From Epiperipatus broadwayi (taxonomy: Eukaryota; Onychophora; Udeonychophora; Euonychophora; Peripatidae), in contig JAQFVV010012512.1 of assembly GCA_028023455.1 (NCBI GenBank), positions 3,441,935 through 3,505,934 on the forward strand: a stretch of DNA of 64,000 nt. The letters run 5' to 3'. Below the pieces are notes generated by a model, which did not search any database, had not been told where the DNA came from, and was given only the letters and a program-made list of their open reading frames with translations. The position numbers and the translations under genes are program-made. Shown one piece after another: positions 1 to 12,440 of this stretch (position 1 is the stretch's first letter; each line of letters opens with the position of its first letter).

Positions 1-2050
1 GTTTTGATATTTGATTACAGAAATTTGTTTCTTTCAGTAATTGATTACAATGAATAAATCCTGGGTACACAGACCTTGTTTTGCCTGGTATGAGATTCTT
101 TCACACTGATTTTCTCTAGCTGACCCAGTTTAATCCTTAAAACATTCCATTTGATAAGATGTCCTTTTTCATTTCTCTCTGGGAAACAGGTGGTGTTACT
201 TCCATTTCCATAGCTAATGGCTGCTGCAAACAATGTTTCCATCTATCTTTTTCATCAATGAATTTATAAATCTTTCACATCTTTAGAGTCATTGTTCATA
301 ACTTTTCTATCTCCTTTTACATTTGATCAGCAGCAGAAACTTAACAAAGCAAATAAAAAGTAAAGGCAAAATAAGAGATAATAAATATATAAAATAAATA
401 AATTAAGGTTTATAAATAGATGTATATGCTGAATAACTGTTAGAGATGGGGAAAATGAAATAATATTATAAATACCAATATGATATGAAGTGTAACTAAA
501 TAAATAATCAAATGGTTCAATAGTTCATTAGAAGTTTGAACACCAGAAATGACAGAACTGAGAATTATCTCCAAGACTATAAGCTCTGGAGTCTACTATT
601 CTTTTAATCCCCTAAACCATGTAGGGAAATATGAGAAGTATAATCAATGAATGAAAAAGATTAAACCTAGCTATAGTGTCTTAGATGTTTGCTAAATTGA
701 TATTCATTAATTATGAGTCCACAAGTAATTTTTATACAGTTAGCAACAATAGAGTAGCTCTTTTGTTTTCAGCTGCACAAGTCTTAGAGCAAAGCATAAC
801 AGTCTGTGTCTCGGGACTCTCAGATATTAATTCTTATCTCAATCACATCTAATCTCTATAATGTGTGAGCTTTGTAACAAACCATTGTGTAATATTTGTA
901 TTGAGTCTACTATAATTTAAGAATAAACTGCAATTTCTAGTATTCATGATTATATTATTACTTAATAAGATGCATAAATTTATAAATGATTTGAAGCTTT
1001 TTTTTTTAAAGAAAATTGATCAAGTGGATAGTGACTTTCTAGGCATATCCACTGGTGTTAAAAGATAGTATATAACTTACTTGTATCTTGCAATTTCTTC
1101 TGCAAAGTCTTACCTTATTTATTTTTATGCGAGAATGGATACATTCACAAATTTTTGGCTGGTAAACCAATTGTTGTAACATCACTTTTGCAAACAATAA
1201 AGGTTAATTTCCATCTTCCTTAGCATATCCTGTCTTGCATGACTGATCTTAAGAACCTTCTCTGATATATGGTTTGATAATCTTTTACTTATTTAAAAGT
1301 TACAAGAATAACTGTGTAGACTGTCAATTACAACAAATTATTTGTATTTCATGACAATTATTTAGTAAATTGTTCAGATATCAAATGATGTTCATGAATC
1401 AAAGTGACAGATGGGCCACAATACTTGTCATTTAGCCAGAGACATTTTACTGCTCCAAGAATTTTATAACTCGTGACTCACTCTCATCATTATGTTCATA
1501 TATATTCAGTGCATATTTAAATGGAAGACATTCAGAATCATGTCTAAATTGGTGCTAAGGATTAAACAAATAATAATAATAAATTTTAATCATGTGATGT
1601 TTTTCCCCTCTATGGGTTTTTCTTTTATCTGTCATACTTTTATAAATTAGATCTCATTTATTTTATTATCACATGATACTTGGTTTATTAAAATGTTATT
1701 TTTATGCCTGAAGAATCCAACCAGAAGGCAAGATAATTAAGCTGTGAAAAATCACTTGATTATTGTTGCTATAATCTAACATTTAACAAAAATTATGATA
1801 TCACATGTTAAATCATTCTGGATGAAAGTAGATTGGAGTATTTTGATAGTAGGATATTGTTTCCAACTCAGTGATAGTTAAGAGTCATAAAATATTGAAG
1901 TGCCTTCATCATTAACATGTATATTAACTAATATTTATGTTTATGTATGAAATTGTGGTATACATTCATTCCAATATCTTAGTTTTCAGAATTCTGAACA
2001 CATTTTCTTTCATTACATGTATATGCTATATAAATAAATCAACAACTCTG
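1..2050. other. AT-rich sequence without recognisable gene
   Basis: Stops are dense in all frames and no open stretch resembles a known protein. Only short A/T runs and scattered ATAAATA-like words are visible. I see no tRNA-like box, long inverted repeat or transposon end here. Confidence 0.6.
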
Positions 2051-2054
2051 TCCC

Positions 2055-2470
2055 AAATGTAAATATCCAATACATAAATAAATATTACCTGGAGAAAAAA
2101 AATTTAAAAATAAAAAATAAAATACTAATTCACCAAGTGCTTTTGATGCTGTATACCAGAGTCATGATGATTAATTTAAACTGAATGATTAATATTTCGG
2201 TGCATGCTCAATGGGACACTCATATTACATTGATTAATGATGTCATTAGACTTAGCAAACTTCCTATCATCAGGCAATGTTGATTAATGATATCATGAAT
2301 CAATGTAATATGAGCATCCCATTGAACATGCACTGGAATATTAACCGTTCAGTTTAAATTAGTCACCATGAATCTGGTATACATTACGGAAAGCACTTGG
2401 GGAATTAGTATTTTATTTTTAAAATTTTTTACTCTGTGTAATATTTATATATGTATTAGATATTTGTATA
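2055..2470. repeat. 0.4 kb imperfect palindrome (fold-back element)
   Basis: The left arm (about 2055-2248) and right arm (about 2280-2470) are near reverse complements. Shared blocks include TAAAATACTAATTC, CAAGTGCTTT, GGTATACA, TTTAAACTGAA and CATATTACATTGATT, in mirrored order. The loop between the arms is about 30 bases. No protein is encoded. It could be a fold-back or MITE-type transposon, or an inverted duplication; I did not find a convincing target site duplication. Confidence 0.85.
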
Positions 2471-2819
2471 TGCTATATGTACAAATATTGAAACATCCAT
2501 GATAAAGTAGAAGCACATCTGTTTATTGTTACCATGATCTGGATTTGAATCCCAGTCCAGTAAAACCTGAAATTTGTTTTTAAATTCCTATGAGATGTAG
2601 GATTTTTCTTCCAAATGGACAACCCATAGTCATTTGAATTAATAATCCAGTATTGGTTGGTAAAAAAATATCTAAATATTTTAAGCCTAATGATAAAATA
2701 AGAAGGAAAAATAGTCAAATCTTCACCACCCATTTACTGACAAACCCGGTGAATTATGTTTCTCCTTTACTGATCCTTTTTCTAGGTTATCGGAGAGGCT
2801 TTTGCCCTACAATGATCTA

Positions 2820-3200
2820 GCCTCAATTTTTTTTCCCCAGAAATTGGCTTTTATATAAATAGTCATGGGTTTATATATAATAAAATGACAGCTATATTGA
2901 TGCCTTATTTCATTTTCTGTATACATAAATTTAGTAGCTAGTTATTACATAATTGTATTGCCTTTTTGATTTAGTAAAGTGATAATATGGCAGATTGAAA
3001 ACAAGATATCTAAATTAGACCATTCTACCAGATGGTATTCTGAACAATATTTATTTGACAACAGTATTTTCATTATATAGTTTTAAAGCATATTCTAGAC
3101 CATCAGGTCTACACATTTGATTCCAGTTCTAAAAATTTTAGCACTTGAACATATGAACTATTATGCAATAAAGCTATTTATTCATATATATTGAGAATTA
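2820..3200. repeat. Diverged interspersed repeat, copy 1
   Basis: This block aligns collinearly with 7140-7530. Both contain TTCCCCAGA/TTCCAGAGA followed by a TTATATAA region, a TTTAGTAGCTAGTTATT / TTTAATAGCTAACTATT block, a TTCTGAACAATATTTATT / TTCTGAGCAATATTTATT block, and an end with TTGAACA..GAA and a T/A-rich stretch. Divergence is high, so the family is old. The class is unknown. Confidence 0.6.
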
Positions 3201-3426
3201 TTTCTTTTCATATTAGTTGCAGGATAACCTATATGTTAAATAGGAATTTCATTAGATCATATTTTCATGAAATGATCATGTGACAAATTTTGAAACTATT
3301 TTAATCATAAAAATATTATTATAAATGTTTAATTTTTGCTAGATAAGCTGTCAAAGAAAAAAAAGAATAATTTTTTTTTGTGTACTTTCATTTTTATAAA
3401 TGGAATATTTTATTTAAAAAAAAAAT

Positions 3427-3466
3427 GGTTGTTTTATAATAGCATGCTGAAACCGCCTGAGGGCGT
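3427..3466 (+). repeat. Merlin left terminal inverted repeat
   Basis: This reads GGTTGTTTTATAATAGCATG and continues GCTGAAACC, CTGAGGG. It matches the reverse complement of 5232-5271 over about 40 bases, with roughly five differences. All differences are transitions, several at CpG sites. Confidence 0.85.
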
Positions 3467-3467
3467 T

Positions 3468-3611
3468 ATTTCTATGCGATTGCACAGAAATATGCCATTT
3501 AGGTGGCCGCCTCTGCTATCGAACGTTCTATTTCTAATGTGTAAGCATAGAAATAGCCCATTTGTATATGGTGGTGGCTGTAATCTATTTCTGTGCTGAT
3601 GCACAGAAACA
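3468..3611 (+). repeat. Three related hairpins inside the Merlin left end
   Basis: There are three stem-loops at a spacing of about 60 bases: 3468-3491 (ATTTCTATGC, 4-base loop, GCACAGAAAT), 3528-3556 (CTATTTCTA..., partner TAGAAATAG) and 3588-3609 (TTTCTGTGC, loop TGAT, GCACAGAAA, a perfect stem). All share the arm TTTCTRTGC. I see no counterpart at the right end. They could be subterminal transposase-binding sites or transcript structures (inference). Confidence 0.75.
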
Positions 3612-3827
3612 TGATGTTTGTTAATCTGGCAGCAGAAGCTATCGTGTCAGCTTACAGCTCAGATTTGTGTTACGCATTTTTGATATACGATCAAATTTCA
3701 CTTTTGGGTACAGTATTGTGTGACAGTGGCTGGAATTCCGAATGTCAAAACTATTTTAATATTCATTAAGACCTTTTCCCCTCTCTATCTCCCATGTTTT
3801 CTGAAAGTCTACTAACAATTATGAGCA

Positions 3828-4800
3828 TTGTCTCATGTTTCCATAGCCCACATTTCCTGCTCAAAAAATTCGACAAGTGCGGGTGCGAGCGCGATTTCCA
3901 TCAGATCACGATCGAAGTCACGTTTTTGCGAGAACACCTGCGAGCTTCATCAAATGTCTGAACTAAAGTTTCTGAAGATCAAAGTTTGGTATTTGCCTTG
4001 CTCCCGAACTGATGCCATCACCTTTCTACAGCAAAAGTATGGAGTAGTGGCATCTGTGAAGAAGTGTGTGTGTGTGGAGAAGAGATGACATTATACCATT
4101 GTGGAAGCTGCCACTTCAAATGCAAGGTCGGTTTGTGCGGATGTCGGTGTTCGATTCGCCAAGGGACGTGGCTGGAGGGATCGTGATGACAGTACGTTTC
4201 TTGTACTATTGGAGCCATGAGGAGCTGACAGTGTCAAGGGCCATCTCTGACTTGAACCTGTCTCCAGGCTTCCTTGTGCACTGGACCCATGAACTCTGTG
4301 AGCTCTGTTGCGAGAGCATAATGTCTCGGTCGTGCCGTCAAATCGGCAGTCTGGGCTCAATTGTTGAAGTTGACGAGACCTTGTTTAGCCAGCGAAAGAA
4401 CCACCAATAGAGCAGGGTTCTTCCACAGCAGTGGATCTTCGGCGGAGTGTGCCGTGAGACCATCGATTGCTTCATTGTGGCTGTTCCCTGTCGATCTGCA
4501 GCCACCCTTCGGTCGATTCAGGAAAACGTCAAACCTGGATCAACTATTTTCTCTGACTGCTGGAAGGGTTATCAAACCAAAGAGCTTGAAGCTGCAGGTT
4601 TTAAACACCTGACAGTAACAACTTGTGGACCCCAGCACAGGCGCGCATGCACACAGAACATCGAGCGCCTGTGGGGTCTGTTGAAATGGTGCAACAAGAA
4701 ACAGTGTGGCATAGCCAGACACTCACTGGATATCTACCTGGCTGAGTTTATGTGATGGCATGTGCACAAGGGGGAAGACATCACTTCCAGGCCCTATTAG
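3828..4800 (+). pseudogene. Merlin transposase, decayed (ISXO2-like DDE fold)
   Basis: The family cuts and pastes its own DNA with a DDE RNase-H-like domain. Reading passes through three frames: one to about 4070, where a GT run probably slipped; a second to about 4183 carrying a cysteine-rich zinc-ribbon segment (HCGSCHFKCK, then CGCRCSIRQGTWLEGS); and a third to the end. The third frame holds the catalytic region: VEVDE with the first Asp, FSDCWKGY with the second, and NIERLWG with the terminal Glu. In-frame stops occur at 4408-4410 (TAG, after the first Asp motif) and 4753-4755 (TGA, near the C terminus), then a natural-looking double stop at 4798. All three catalytic acidic residues are still encoded, but two shifts and two stops make it non-functional. 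The start at 3828 is only the first Met of the open stretch. Confidence 0.9.
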
Positions 4801-5231
4801 TAGAGCTTCGAGTTGTTCCTGAATAGCCAAATAAGTTTGTTTGGTTAATTGTTATATATTTGACCGTTTAATGTAAATAAAGTTTTGTTGTTTTTAATGT
4901 AAAAAAAGTTATTCAACCTTCATTAATTAACTTGTTAACAATTCAAAGCCCCCCCCTCCTCTAAAAAAGTTGTTAGAAATATATTGATTTCATTGTTAAA
5001 TGAAAATATTTATTTGTAATTTTTAACAAAAAAAAATAATTTGGTAGAATACCAAACCGAAAATAAGTAATAAAAAGAATAAAAACTAATTACTTTTTAA
5101 ATTCATTTTGATTTTTTACATATTTTTTTTAAAGATTTATTTTTTTTACTTTTAATGTCATAAACAAACAAAAACAAAAAAAAACCTCCAGCCCTGGCAA
5201 CATTATATTTATCTTTGTTTACAAATCAACC

Positions 5232-5271
5232 ACACCCTCAGATGGTTTCAACATGCTATTATAAAGCAACC
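5232..5271 (-). repeat. Merlin right terminal inverted repeat
   Basis: On the minus strand it begins GGTTGCTTTATAATAGCATG. It is the partner of 3427-3466. Where the left copy has CCGCC and GGGCG, this copy has CCATC and GGGTG, the pattern expected from CpG decay. Confidence 0.85.
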
Positions 5272-5279
5272 AAAAAAGT

Positions 5280-7135
5280 AAAAAACCAAGAATAGATTAA
5301 GATCTTTATCTCTAAAGAAATTAAAGGTTAGTTTTTCAATTGATGTATAAATAAAGTATATTTAAGAAAAAAGATATTTTTTTTTTGTAAAAAGAAAATG
5401 ATTAAAGCATTAATCTCTAAGGTCGCCATATGATTAAATGGAAGGTTGACATCAGGGTTGTTTTTTTTTTTTTAAATCAAGTGTGTATGCAGTACAATTC
5501 AGTAGAGTTCAGTAGTGGTGAGTTCAGCAGACAGACAAAATAGTTTGAAAATCTGATGCTAGATTGATCTCACTCAGTTTAAAGAAAGATGATTGCAAAG
5601 CAGTATAATGTTGAGTTTACAAGTATCATGTACTAGGTTTTTTCTAAAAGCTGATCATTTTTGACCCAACTATGTAATCAATTTTATTAAAAAGTTATGT
5701 ATAAAAAGTTTAAAATAACTACAGAGAAACTTTCAACTAGCTTTATGTATTGATTCATTTAAAACCACATTTGTCTCATTTATATTAACCTCAAATGAAA
5801 ATAATTGTTAAACTGGAAGCTAGAGCTACAAAAAAGAATAAAAAAACCTAAATGGAAAAATAATGAAATGAAAATAATTATTAAATATGAAACTATGAGT
5901 TACAAAAAGAAAAAAAAGGAAAAGCTAAATGGATAAAATGATTATTGATAAAGCTAGAAAAGAAAAAATATCGAGGTTGAACAAACTACTATCTATAAGA
6001 TCTACCAGAAGAGATACCCAGGCAACTATAAATTACAAGAAAAAAATCAGTGATAAATGAGATTGTAGGATGTATTCATAATACATTTATAAATGTTACT
6101 TTATATAAAAAAGTAATAATTGAGGATATTGATTTTTTTTTAATTGATTTTGTTGAAAAGATTTTTTTGCCAAGTTAAAATTTTATGCGGACATTCTCAT
6201 TTTTAAAAGAAAAAAATGAGAGAGGTTGAAGTTAAATTTATTTCTTCTTTCTTTCTTGTAAAAGAATTTTTTTAAGGCTTGATTATTGTAAGTGAAAAAC
6301 TCATCCAGATTAATCATTAAATAAAGAGAGAATAGTAATTATATGTATTATATAAAGTCATATTTCATATTTGTTGTATAAAATTATATACAACTTTGGG
6401 TGTGTCATATTATTTTCTAAATCTTATTTTTTATTTATTGATTAAATATTAAATAATTGTGTAAAAAAAAGTCCAAAGTTACTTTTTAATGTCTTTATTC
6501 TTTTATATATTTGTTCTGTAATTATTAATGTGTGTAACAAATTCCATCATAAGATTTGTGCTTTAAGGGATTTGTAAGATATTCCACTGAAATTATTTAA
6601 TAAAACAAATTGTGTATATTCTTTTGTTGAAACCTCTAGCATCCCTGCAACCCCAAAGCTAACTCAGACATAACAGCATTTGCAGTATGTATGTGTTAAT
6701 GTTGTATGTGGACATTTAGATGCTTCAATAGAATTATTTGAATGATATAATCATAAACCATTACCTTTAAAGTCTGCATATTTTATTTTACTTTACATAT
6801 TTGATAACTAGTTTATTCATGGTTGTATACTCAAGATATCAGATGGCTCTGAGCATTGATATCATGATCACAGTATTTTTGTGTATTATTGTAGATATTT
6901 TAGCATTTAAATATGTGCATGTAGATGAAATTTTGACGATTGCTTTTATATTTCCCAAGTTTGGCATTGGCTTAATGGTAATTAACCTAAAATCTTGTAT
7001 TACATCACTTTTAAATCCAGTTGTGAGGGTTACTGTTAATTATTAATTAATATTGCTGATGATGCTCAGTAAAAGCAATGATGCTTTTATTAATTACTAT
7101 TCAGTGTTTTTAGACTTCAGCTATACTCCATGTTC
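5280..7135. other. AT-rich sequence, no gene seen
   Basis: Apart from the tandem duplication at 5794-5940, I see only A- and T-rich runs. The open frame at 6801-7046 has low complexity and no recognisable domain. Confidence 0.55.
5794..5940. repeat. Tandem duplication of a 73-74 bp unit
   Basis: Two adjacent diverged units each run AATGAAAATAATTRTTAAA, then a GAA.CTA.GAG..ACAAAAA stretch, and end CTAAATGGA.AAAAT. It is non-coding. Confidence 0.65.
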
Positions 7136-7139
7136 ATGA

Positions 7140-7530
7140 CTTCTTTTTTCCAGAGATTGACTGTTATATAACAGCTAAAGAATCTTATAGCAAAATAGGG
7201 GACAAATTAATGTTTTATCTCATTTTTTTGTATATGTACATTTAATAGCTAACTATTGCATTATTATGTTACCCTCTGATTTGTACCATGATTATGTGAC
7301 AGACTTGCAAAGTTTCTGAATCGGATCATTTTATTTGGTGCTTGAATACCACATGACATTCTGAGCAATATTTATTCAACTGCAGTGTATATTTTATATA
7401 GTTCTAATAATTTATAAAGATAAAGGAATTGTAGAGTTTCAGACTCTAGTTGTCAGATTGTTTCTAGATCTGGCATTCAAACTTAAGAACTCTTGAACAG
7501 TGAAGCCATTCATTTATTATATATATGTAT
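7140..7530. repeat. Diverged interspersed repeat, copy 2
   Basis: This is the second copy of the repeat at 2820-3200, in the same orientation. The Merlin element lies between the two copies. It ends in a TATA microsatellite. Confidence 0.6.
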
Positions 7531-9165
7531 ACAAATGTGTCATCTTATATGTGTTATATATATATATGGGTGAGTGAATGTATCTAATTGTTGAGATCAA
7601 GTCTTTTTTTTATATTAATATAGATAAATGATGATAACACTTCTAGGATCTTTACACAATGCAATACTTGAAGGCAGTTCTCTTCACCAAGAGTCTGTCA
7701 ATAAACTATTTTAGAACAGATCACAATATATTTCATTTTAATAAAAGTGTAAACGAGTAAAATAATGGTAAAATAGTAATGGCTAAGTTTTCTGTGGAAC
7801 TAATTTAATGAATGTGCAATTTCAACTAGAAATTGCCTGTCACTGGATCTTCTAACACTCTTCTTCATGGAAAGTAGATCTTAAGAGTAATTACAATGTA
7901 TTGTATTTATGGTTTCTTAGTACTTATTAGTAGAATCTTAAAGAAGATTCAAGTGAAATTAAATAGGCATGGAGCAATAAATGTAGTTATGTTGTGTCTT
8001 ATTTTATATATTAAATGTATAGATTTTCAGTAATATGGAATATTTGTAAACCTAGATGTGACCATAGAAAATTACGCTAGATAGTCAAGGTATGGAATAC
8101 CAAAGATGGGAATTAACAAACGAAAAAGAACAGAAATTGAATCATCAATTAGTTTATTAAAAAAACAAAACATTTTGTATGAAATTAGGTGAACTGATAT
8201 TAAAAGATGGAATCATATACTAGAAAAAACTTCAGGCAGAGAAATAGAAATAAGTAAATAAGCAAAAAATAAAATGTTTGATAATCATTAAAGGTGAGCA
8301 ACGTAATGAACAAGTATGAATAATAGTTTTAAAAGAATATTGTTTTCTTCCTCAGGGTGGAAAATTTCTGATGATATCAACAAGGATTTTTTTTAAAATT
8401 ATTATTATCAAATCATACTGTTACAGCATAAATCAGATAAAGATTATACTTATGATTTGTAAGGGTCTCATGTTGTCACAGTATATTTATTTGCACACTT
8501 TCAATCTAAAATTCGAGTTCAGATTGGGCTCAGAAATTTTTTTTAGGAAATTACCAATAGCCATCCATCTTATGTGTATCAAGTTGTTTTTAGACAGTGT
8601 GTTAAAGTCCTAAAATAATGTGTTAGTCAAGCTAATGTTGATGTAGTTACTATTAAACAGAATTCAATGGTATGCCTATGGATGTTAAGCTTATGGTCTT
8701 TATGTCTTAATTATATATACTTTGATTAATTAGCTTTTGTCCCAGAACTAGTATGTTTTGTTGCTTTATTTATATTGTTCACTTTAAATCAAATAACCTA
8801 AAATTGTATGATGTATACAAAATAATTTCCTAAAATCAGTAGATTTATTAAAAGTGAACTTTTCTTTTTTGGTTTTGGACAATATAATAAATCTTGACCT
8901 CAAATCTGACATTATTACTAGTTTTATCCGTGATCGTGATGAAAAGACCATCTTATGTGTGATTTAGAATAATGATCAAATGATTGACCCCAAAAATAAA
9001 GATTCCTGGATTGATTCTCAGCTTAATAATTTATATATGTATATATTTAAAAAAAAATAGAAAGTTCAGTTTGATCAGCTGATTAAAACTGTTGAGTTCA
9101 ATTTGCCCTTTGATAGCTCAAACCTCATGCGTCCTAGAAACTAACCATAGTTTTTTTTAATGAAA
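7530..9165. other. AT-rich sequence, no gene seen
   Basis: A short TATATA run lies at 7555-7567. The open frame at 8371-8613 is hydrophobic and of low complexity, as AT-rich DNA often gives by chance, and has no recognisable motif. Confidence 0.5.
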
Positions 9166-9173
9166 GTGTGTAC

Positions 9174-11961
9174 CAGGGGTGCATGCAGTCAGTGAGAGTC
9201 ACATGTTGGTTTTTTATGTATTGTACAGAACCACACTATATTGTTTAAGTATACAAAAATAAATACATATAGTCAAATTTTATTTAACTTAACTAATAGG
9301 ATGACATATTCTGCACAAGTTTTAAGTGAGTGTTATACAAAGTATATAAGAAAATATAATTAAGACAAAGAAATAAAATACAAAATAATTATTTCAAAAT
9401 TTTAATAATAAAAATAAAATTTAATAAAATTTTATTAATAAAAAATATAACCTGTAACAAAAATCTTTGAAATTTGGCATTTAATTTGTTAAAGCTGTTC
9501 GCAGCAATTCTGTAAGATGCTGATTGGTCAACTATGAATGATATTTTGAGTTTATGAACTTCATTGTGGAGTACAACAATTCACAGCAATATGTTGTAAC
9601 AAAAATCAAAATTAGATGGCAAGTAGCTTTCTTTGAGTGATGATATTTTGACTCTAGCATTCAATTAAAGACTAGATTTGTGATGCATTTGGGATTCCTG
9701 ATGCTGTTTCATCTCTAAAAACTCCAATTCCCCAGCCACTTTTTGGACAAGCATTATTTCAGAAATTGGAAATCTATTTTTTATAATACCGCAAATCAAC
9801 GGATTCACAAAATATGCAAATGTAGATTTAAAACTTTTCGAATCTTAAAACCTACATTTGAAATCAGCTTGCAATCCTTCCATTTTTTCTTTATATTCAT
9901 CTAATTTTTTTTCTTTGATATTGCTTATATCTGCTTTTGCTCATGGACAATGATTAAATATTCTGGTGTTAAGAATCGTGCACAAAAAGCTGGTTTAGCT
10001 TCAAAACTAAAAACAGCTTGTGACAAATCACTAATCATTTTTATCTTTTCTTGTGAAGTCAAATTAAGTATTTGCAAATATTCCATAATATCTTTAAAAA
10101 ACATTAAATCAGAAAGCCAAGTTTCATTTTCTAATTCTGGGTAGTTTTTTCTTTTTTCTTTTAAAAATATTATGATAGAATTTAGGTGTTCCACAAAACA
10201 GCTCAAGTTGACAGCCATCATATAATAGACTATAAGGCGAGATCACTGGCAATTCATCTGTTTTGTCATTTAACTCTTCTAAAAAGTTCTTAAATTGACA
10301 GTGTGTTTAGGCATTTGTTCTAATTAAATTCACAGTTTGCAAAGTAATCTTCCATACATTTTCAGATTCTAAATACTTCGCTATCAGATGCTCACAGAGG
10401 TACAAAATGTGAAATTTTATGTTTGTTGTTTAAAAGACCAATAAGACTTAGGTTTTCCCTGTCGTTGCAGGGATCTGTCATTCACAATACTTACAAACTT
10501 ATCATAAGACAATTCAAACTCGTTCATTACTTCATCAAGTGCATTTTTGACATCAATACTGCGAGTTGTTTGTTTCGATAAGAGCTAGTAAGTCTAACAT
10601 TTCTTTCTTCACATTTACATCTACAGATACATTTTTCAAACTATTTTTAACATTTTTCTAATTTTGCTAATATGAAGCTCAGTCGTACGGCATAACATAG
10701 GAATTTGTGCACTCAATTTATGCAGTTTGTATTATCTGGATCCAAAACTTTAACCACATCTTCCAAATTTTTTTTAATAAATTCTCCTTCTTCATATGGA
10801 CATTTAAGCATGAGCAATATTTCAAGTTACCAAAAACTAACTTTGTTGGTTCTATTATCTTCATGACTGAAAGAAGACAAGATTCCTTGTTATTTATGAA
10901 GACCTGATTCCAATGGCTTAAGTTTCTATGTTCACAATTTTATATTGTGTGGATATTGAGTTGAAAAGTGGAGTAAGTCACTTCATAATGTCGACTTAAA
11001 TTGTTTACTTTGTAGTTCGCAATTGTAACTTTAAAATAAGACACAATGACTTTCCATTATTGTCAATAAAAGCAAATTTTTCTATCCGTTCTTTCTGAAA
11101 GCTTCTATTTTCTTGTTCATATTTTCGTTTTTTATTTTCATGTTAACAAAAAATCTAAGTAAATTTATTTCCAAAGTCTGAAATTCAAACAAAATATATA
11201 AATAAATAATTAATTAAAATAAAAATGTCTAAATATTAATTTTCGTTTTGAAAGATTCGTAAATGCTGCAATAAATTGTCGAAGAAACATGATTTCTTAA
11301 AATTAAAATAAAAACAATTTAGAATAATTAAAAGCAATTTTGGACTATATTTATTTTTGGTTGATATTTTCCTGATTTAAACATCTGTTTTTTTTTTATT
11401 ATTTACCATCAAAAATAGAAACAAAATGACCAAAAGCAAGCAAATATTTTCCAGTTTTATTTTCAAGAGTTTTTTATATAATTGGTTTGAAAAACACAAA
11501 TCTCTAAGTGCATTAATTATAAACAAAATAATTTTCTTAAGCTGGACACGTCTTTAAACGTCTTATTCCAGGAAAATTACACATTACAAGTAACTTTAAA
11601 TTGCTTAATTAAACAGTCTGCTTACGATTTTTTGAAAAATATGAAATAGGACATTTAGCTGGTAGGAAAACTATCACTGAAACATACAACCACAAAATTG
11701 CCCAAATCCTAAACATGCACTAAATACTCCACATGCGTATGCACTAATTTTTATAAGATTTGGAAGATGTTGTTAACGTACAGTTTGCCTATATATTTCA
11801 AAATAGTATATATACGTATATGATATAATTTATAATAAAATAAATGATAAAATTGTTTGATAAAAATTTCTATCATAGTACAAATTTTGTGCAATTAAAA
11901 AAAAAAAAATTGAAATAATAAGAGCTGCATGCGGGTCTGAGAGCTGCATTTACCCACGTTA
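9174..11961 (-). mobile_element. hAT transposon, copy A (ZBED5/FAM200-like group)
   Basis: This 2,788-bp element is inverted relative to copy B at 59943-63018 and aligns with it over nearly its whole length, including non-coding ends. The right-hand flank is GTCTATAC (11962-11969) and the left-hand flank GTGTGTAC (9166-9173), which agree at 6 of 8 positions as an aged 8-bp duplication. The left terminus reads CAGGGGTG, typical of hAT ends. The right terminus read inward is TAACGTGGGTAAATGC, a degraded version. Compared with copy B it has lost roughly 90 bp that include the first catalytic motif. Confidence 0.85.
9450..11141 (-). pseudogene. hAT transposase remnant, copy A
   Basis: The protein would be a hAT DDE transposase of the group whose domesticated relatives include ZBED5 and FAM200. 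Reading on the minus strand from the ATG at 11141, the first segment (KYEQENRSFQKEWIEKF) matches copy B. The longest open piece, 9925-10221, covers the LNSIIIFLKEKRKNYPELEN region, then MISDLSQAVFSFEAKPAFCA, which in this family follows the second catalytic region. Numerous stops and shifts interrupt the rest. The stretch that should encode the LDESTD motif is deleted around 10628-10640. The C-terminal dimerisation part survives only as nucleotide similarity down to about 9450. It cannot make an active enzyme. Confidence 0.85.
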
Positions 11962-12440
11962 GTCTATACCCAGAAAAAGATTATTTATTATTTTTCTATT
12001 ATTTATGAATGTTTTCGTTTTGTTCTGAAAGAAGTTTGATTTTCTCGGCAATAAGGTTCTACAATCATTTTCATTGGTTGAAATATGTTATTGCCTTAAA
12101 GAATTTACTGCTTAGGCAATAGAATTCTATGATTAAATTTTGATTAACATTTTCCAATCTTGGCAACAAGTGTCTCGAATTAAAATACTATTCTTGAGTG
12201 ATAGATTTTGGTTATAATTTGCTCCTTTATACCAACAGTTATCTGGAAATGCAGTACTGTGTGCCTCAGTGATGGTTCTTGATCGTCATTGATTATATTT
12301 TTGCTTATCATCCAGATATCTAATCAATCAAGCAGTAACTTGATCATTTATCGAATATATAATTTTATTAATTATAAATATCTAAGTCTATTTCTGCGTA
12401 TGTTAGACTTAGTTATATGTATATTTGTACGAATGCATAG
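11962..12440. other. Target duplication of hAT copy A, then AT-rich spacer
   Basis: GTCTATAC at 11962-11969 is the right-hand target site. The rest contains no recognisable gene. Confidence 0.5.

Larger units (their letters stand above)
3427..5271 (+). mobile_element. Merlin-type DNA transposon with both ends
   Basis: The element is 1,845 bp long, bounded by 40-bp terminal inverted repeats that begin GGTTG and carry a decayed Merlin transposase. Flanking 8-mers AAAAAAAT (left) and AAAAAAGT (right) differ at one base and could be the target duplication, since Merlin makes 8-9 bp duplications, but both lie in A-rich DNA and are weak evidence. The interior is clearly richer in G+C than the flanks. 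Three hairpins lie just inside the left end. Merlin elements are the eukaryotic relatives of the bacterial IS1016/IS1595 group and move by cut and paste. Confidence 0.85.

Noticed and set aside
4091-4360. 89-codon minus-strand frame within the Merlin transposase
   Set aside because: It is a shadow of the plus-strand transposase, which carries the recognisable catalytic motifs.
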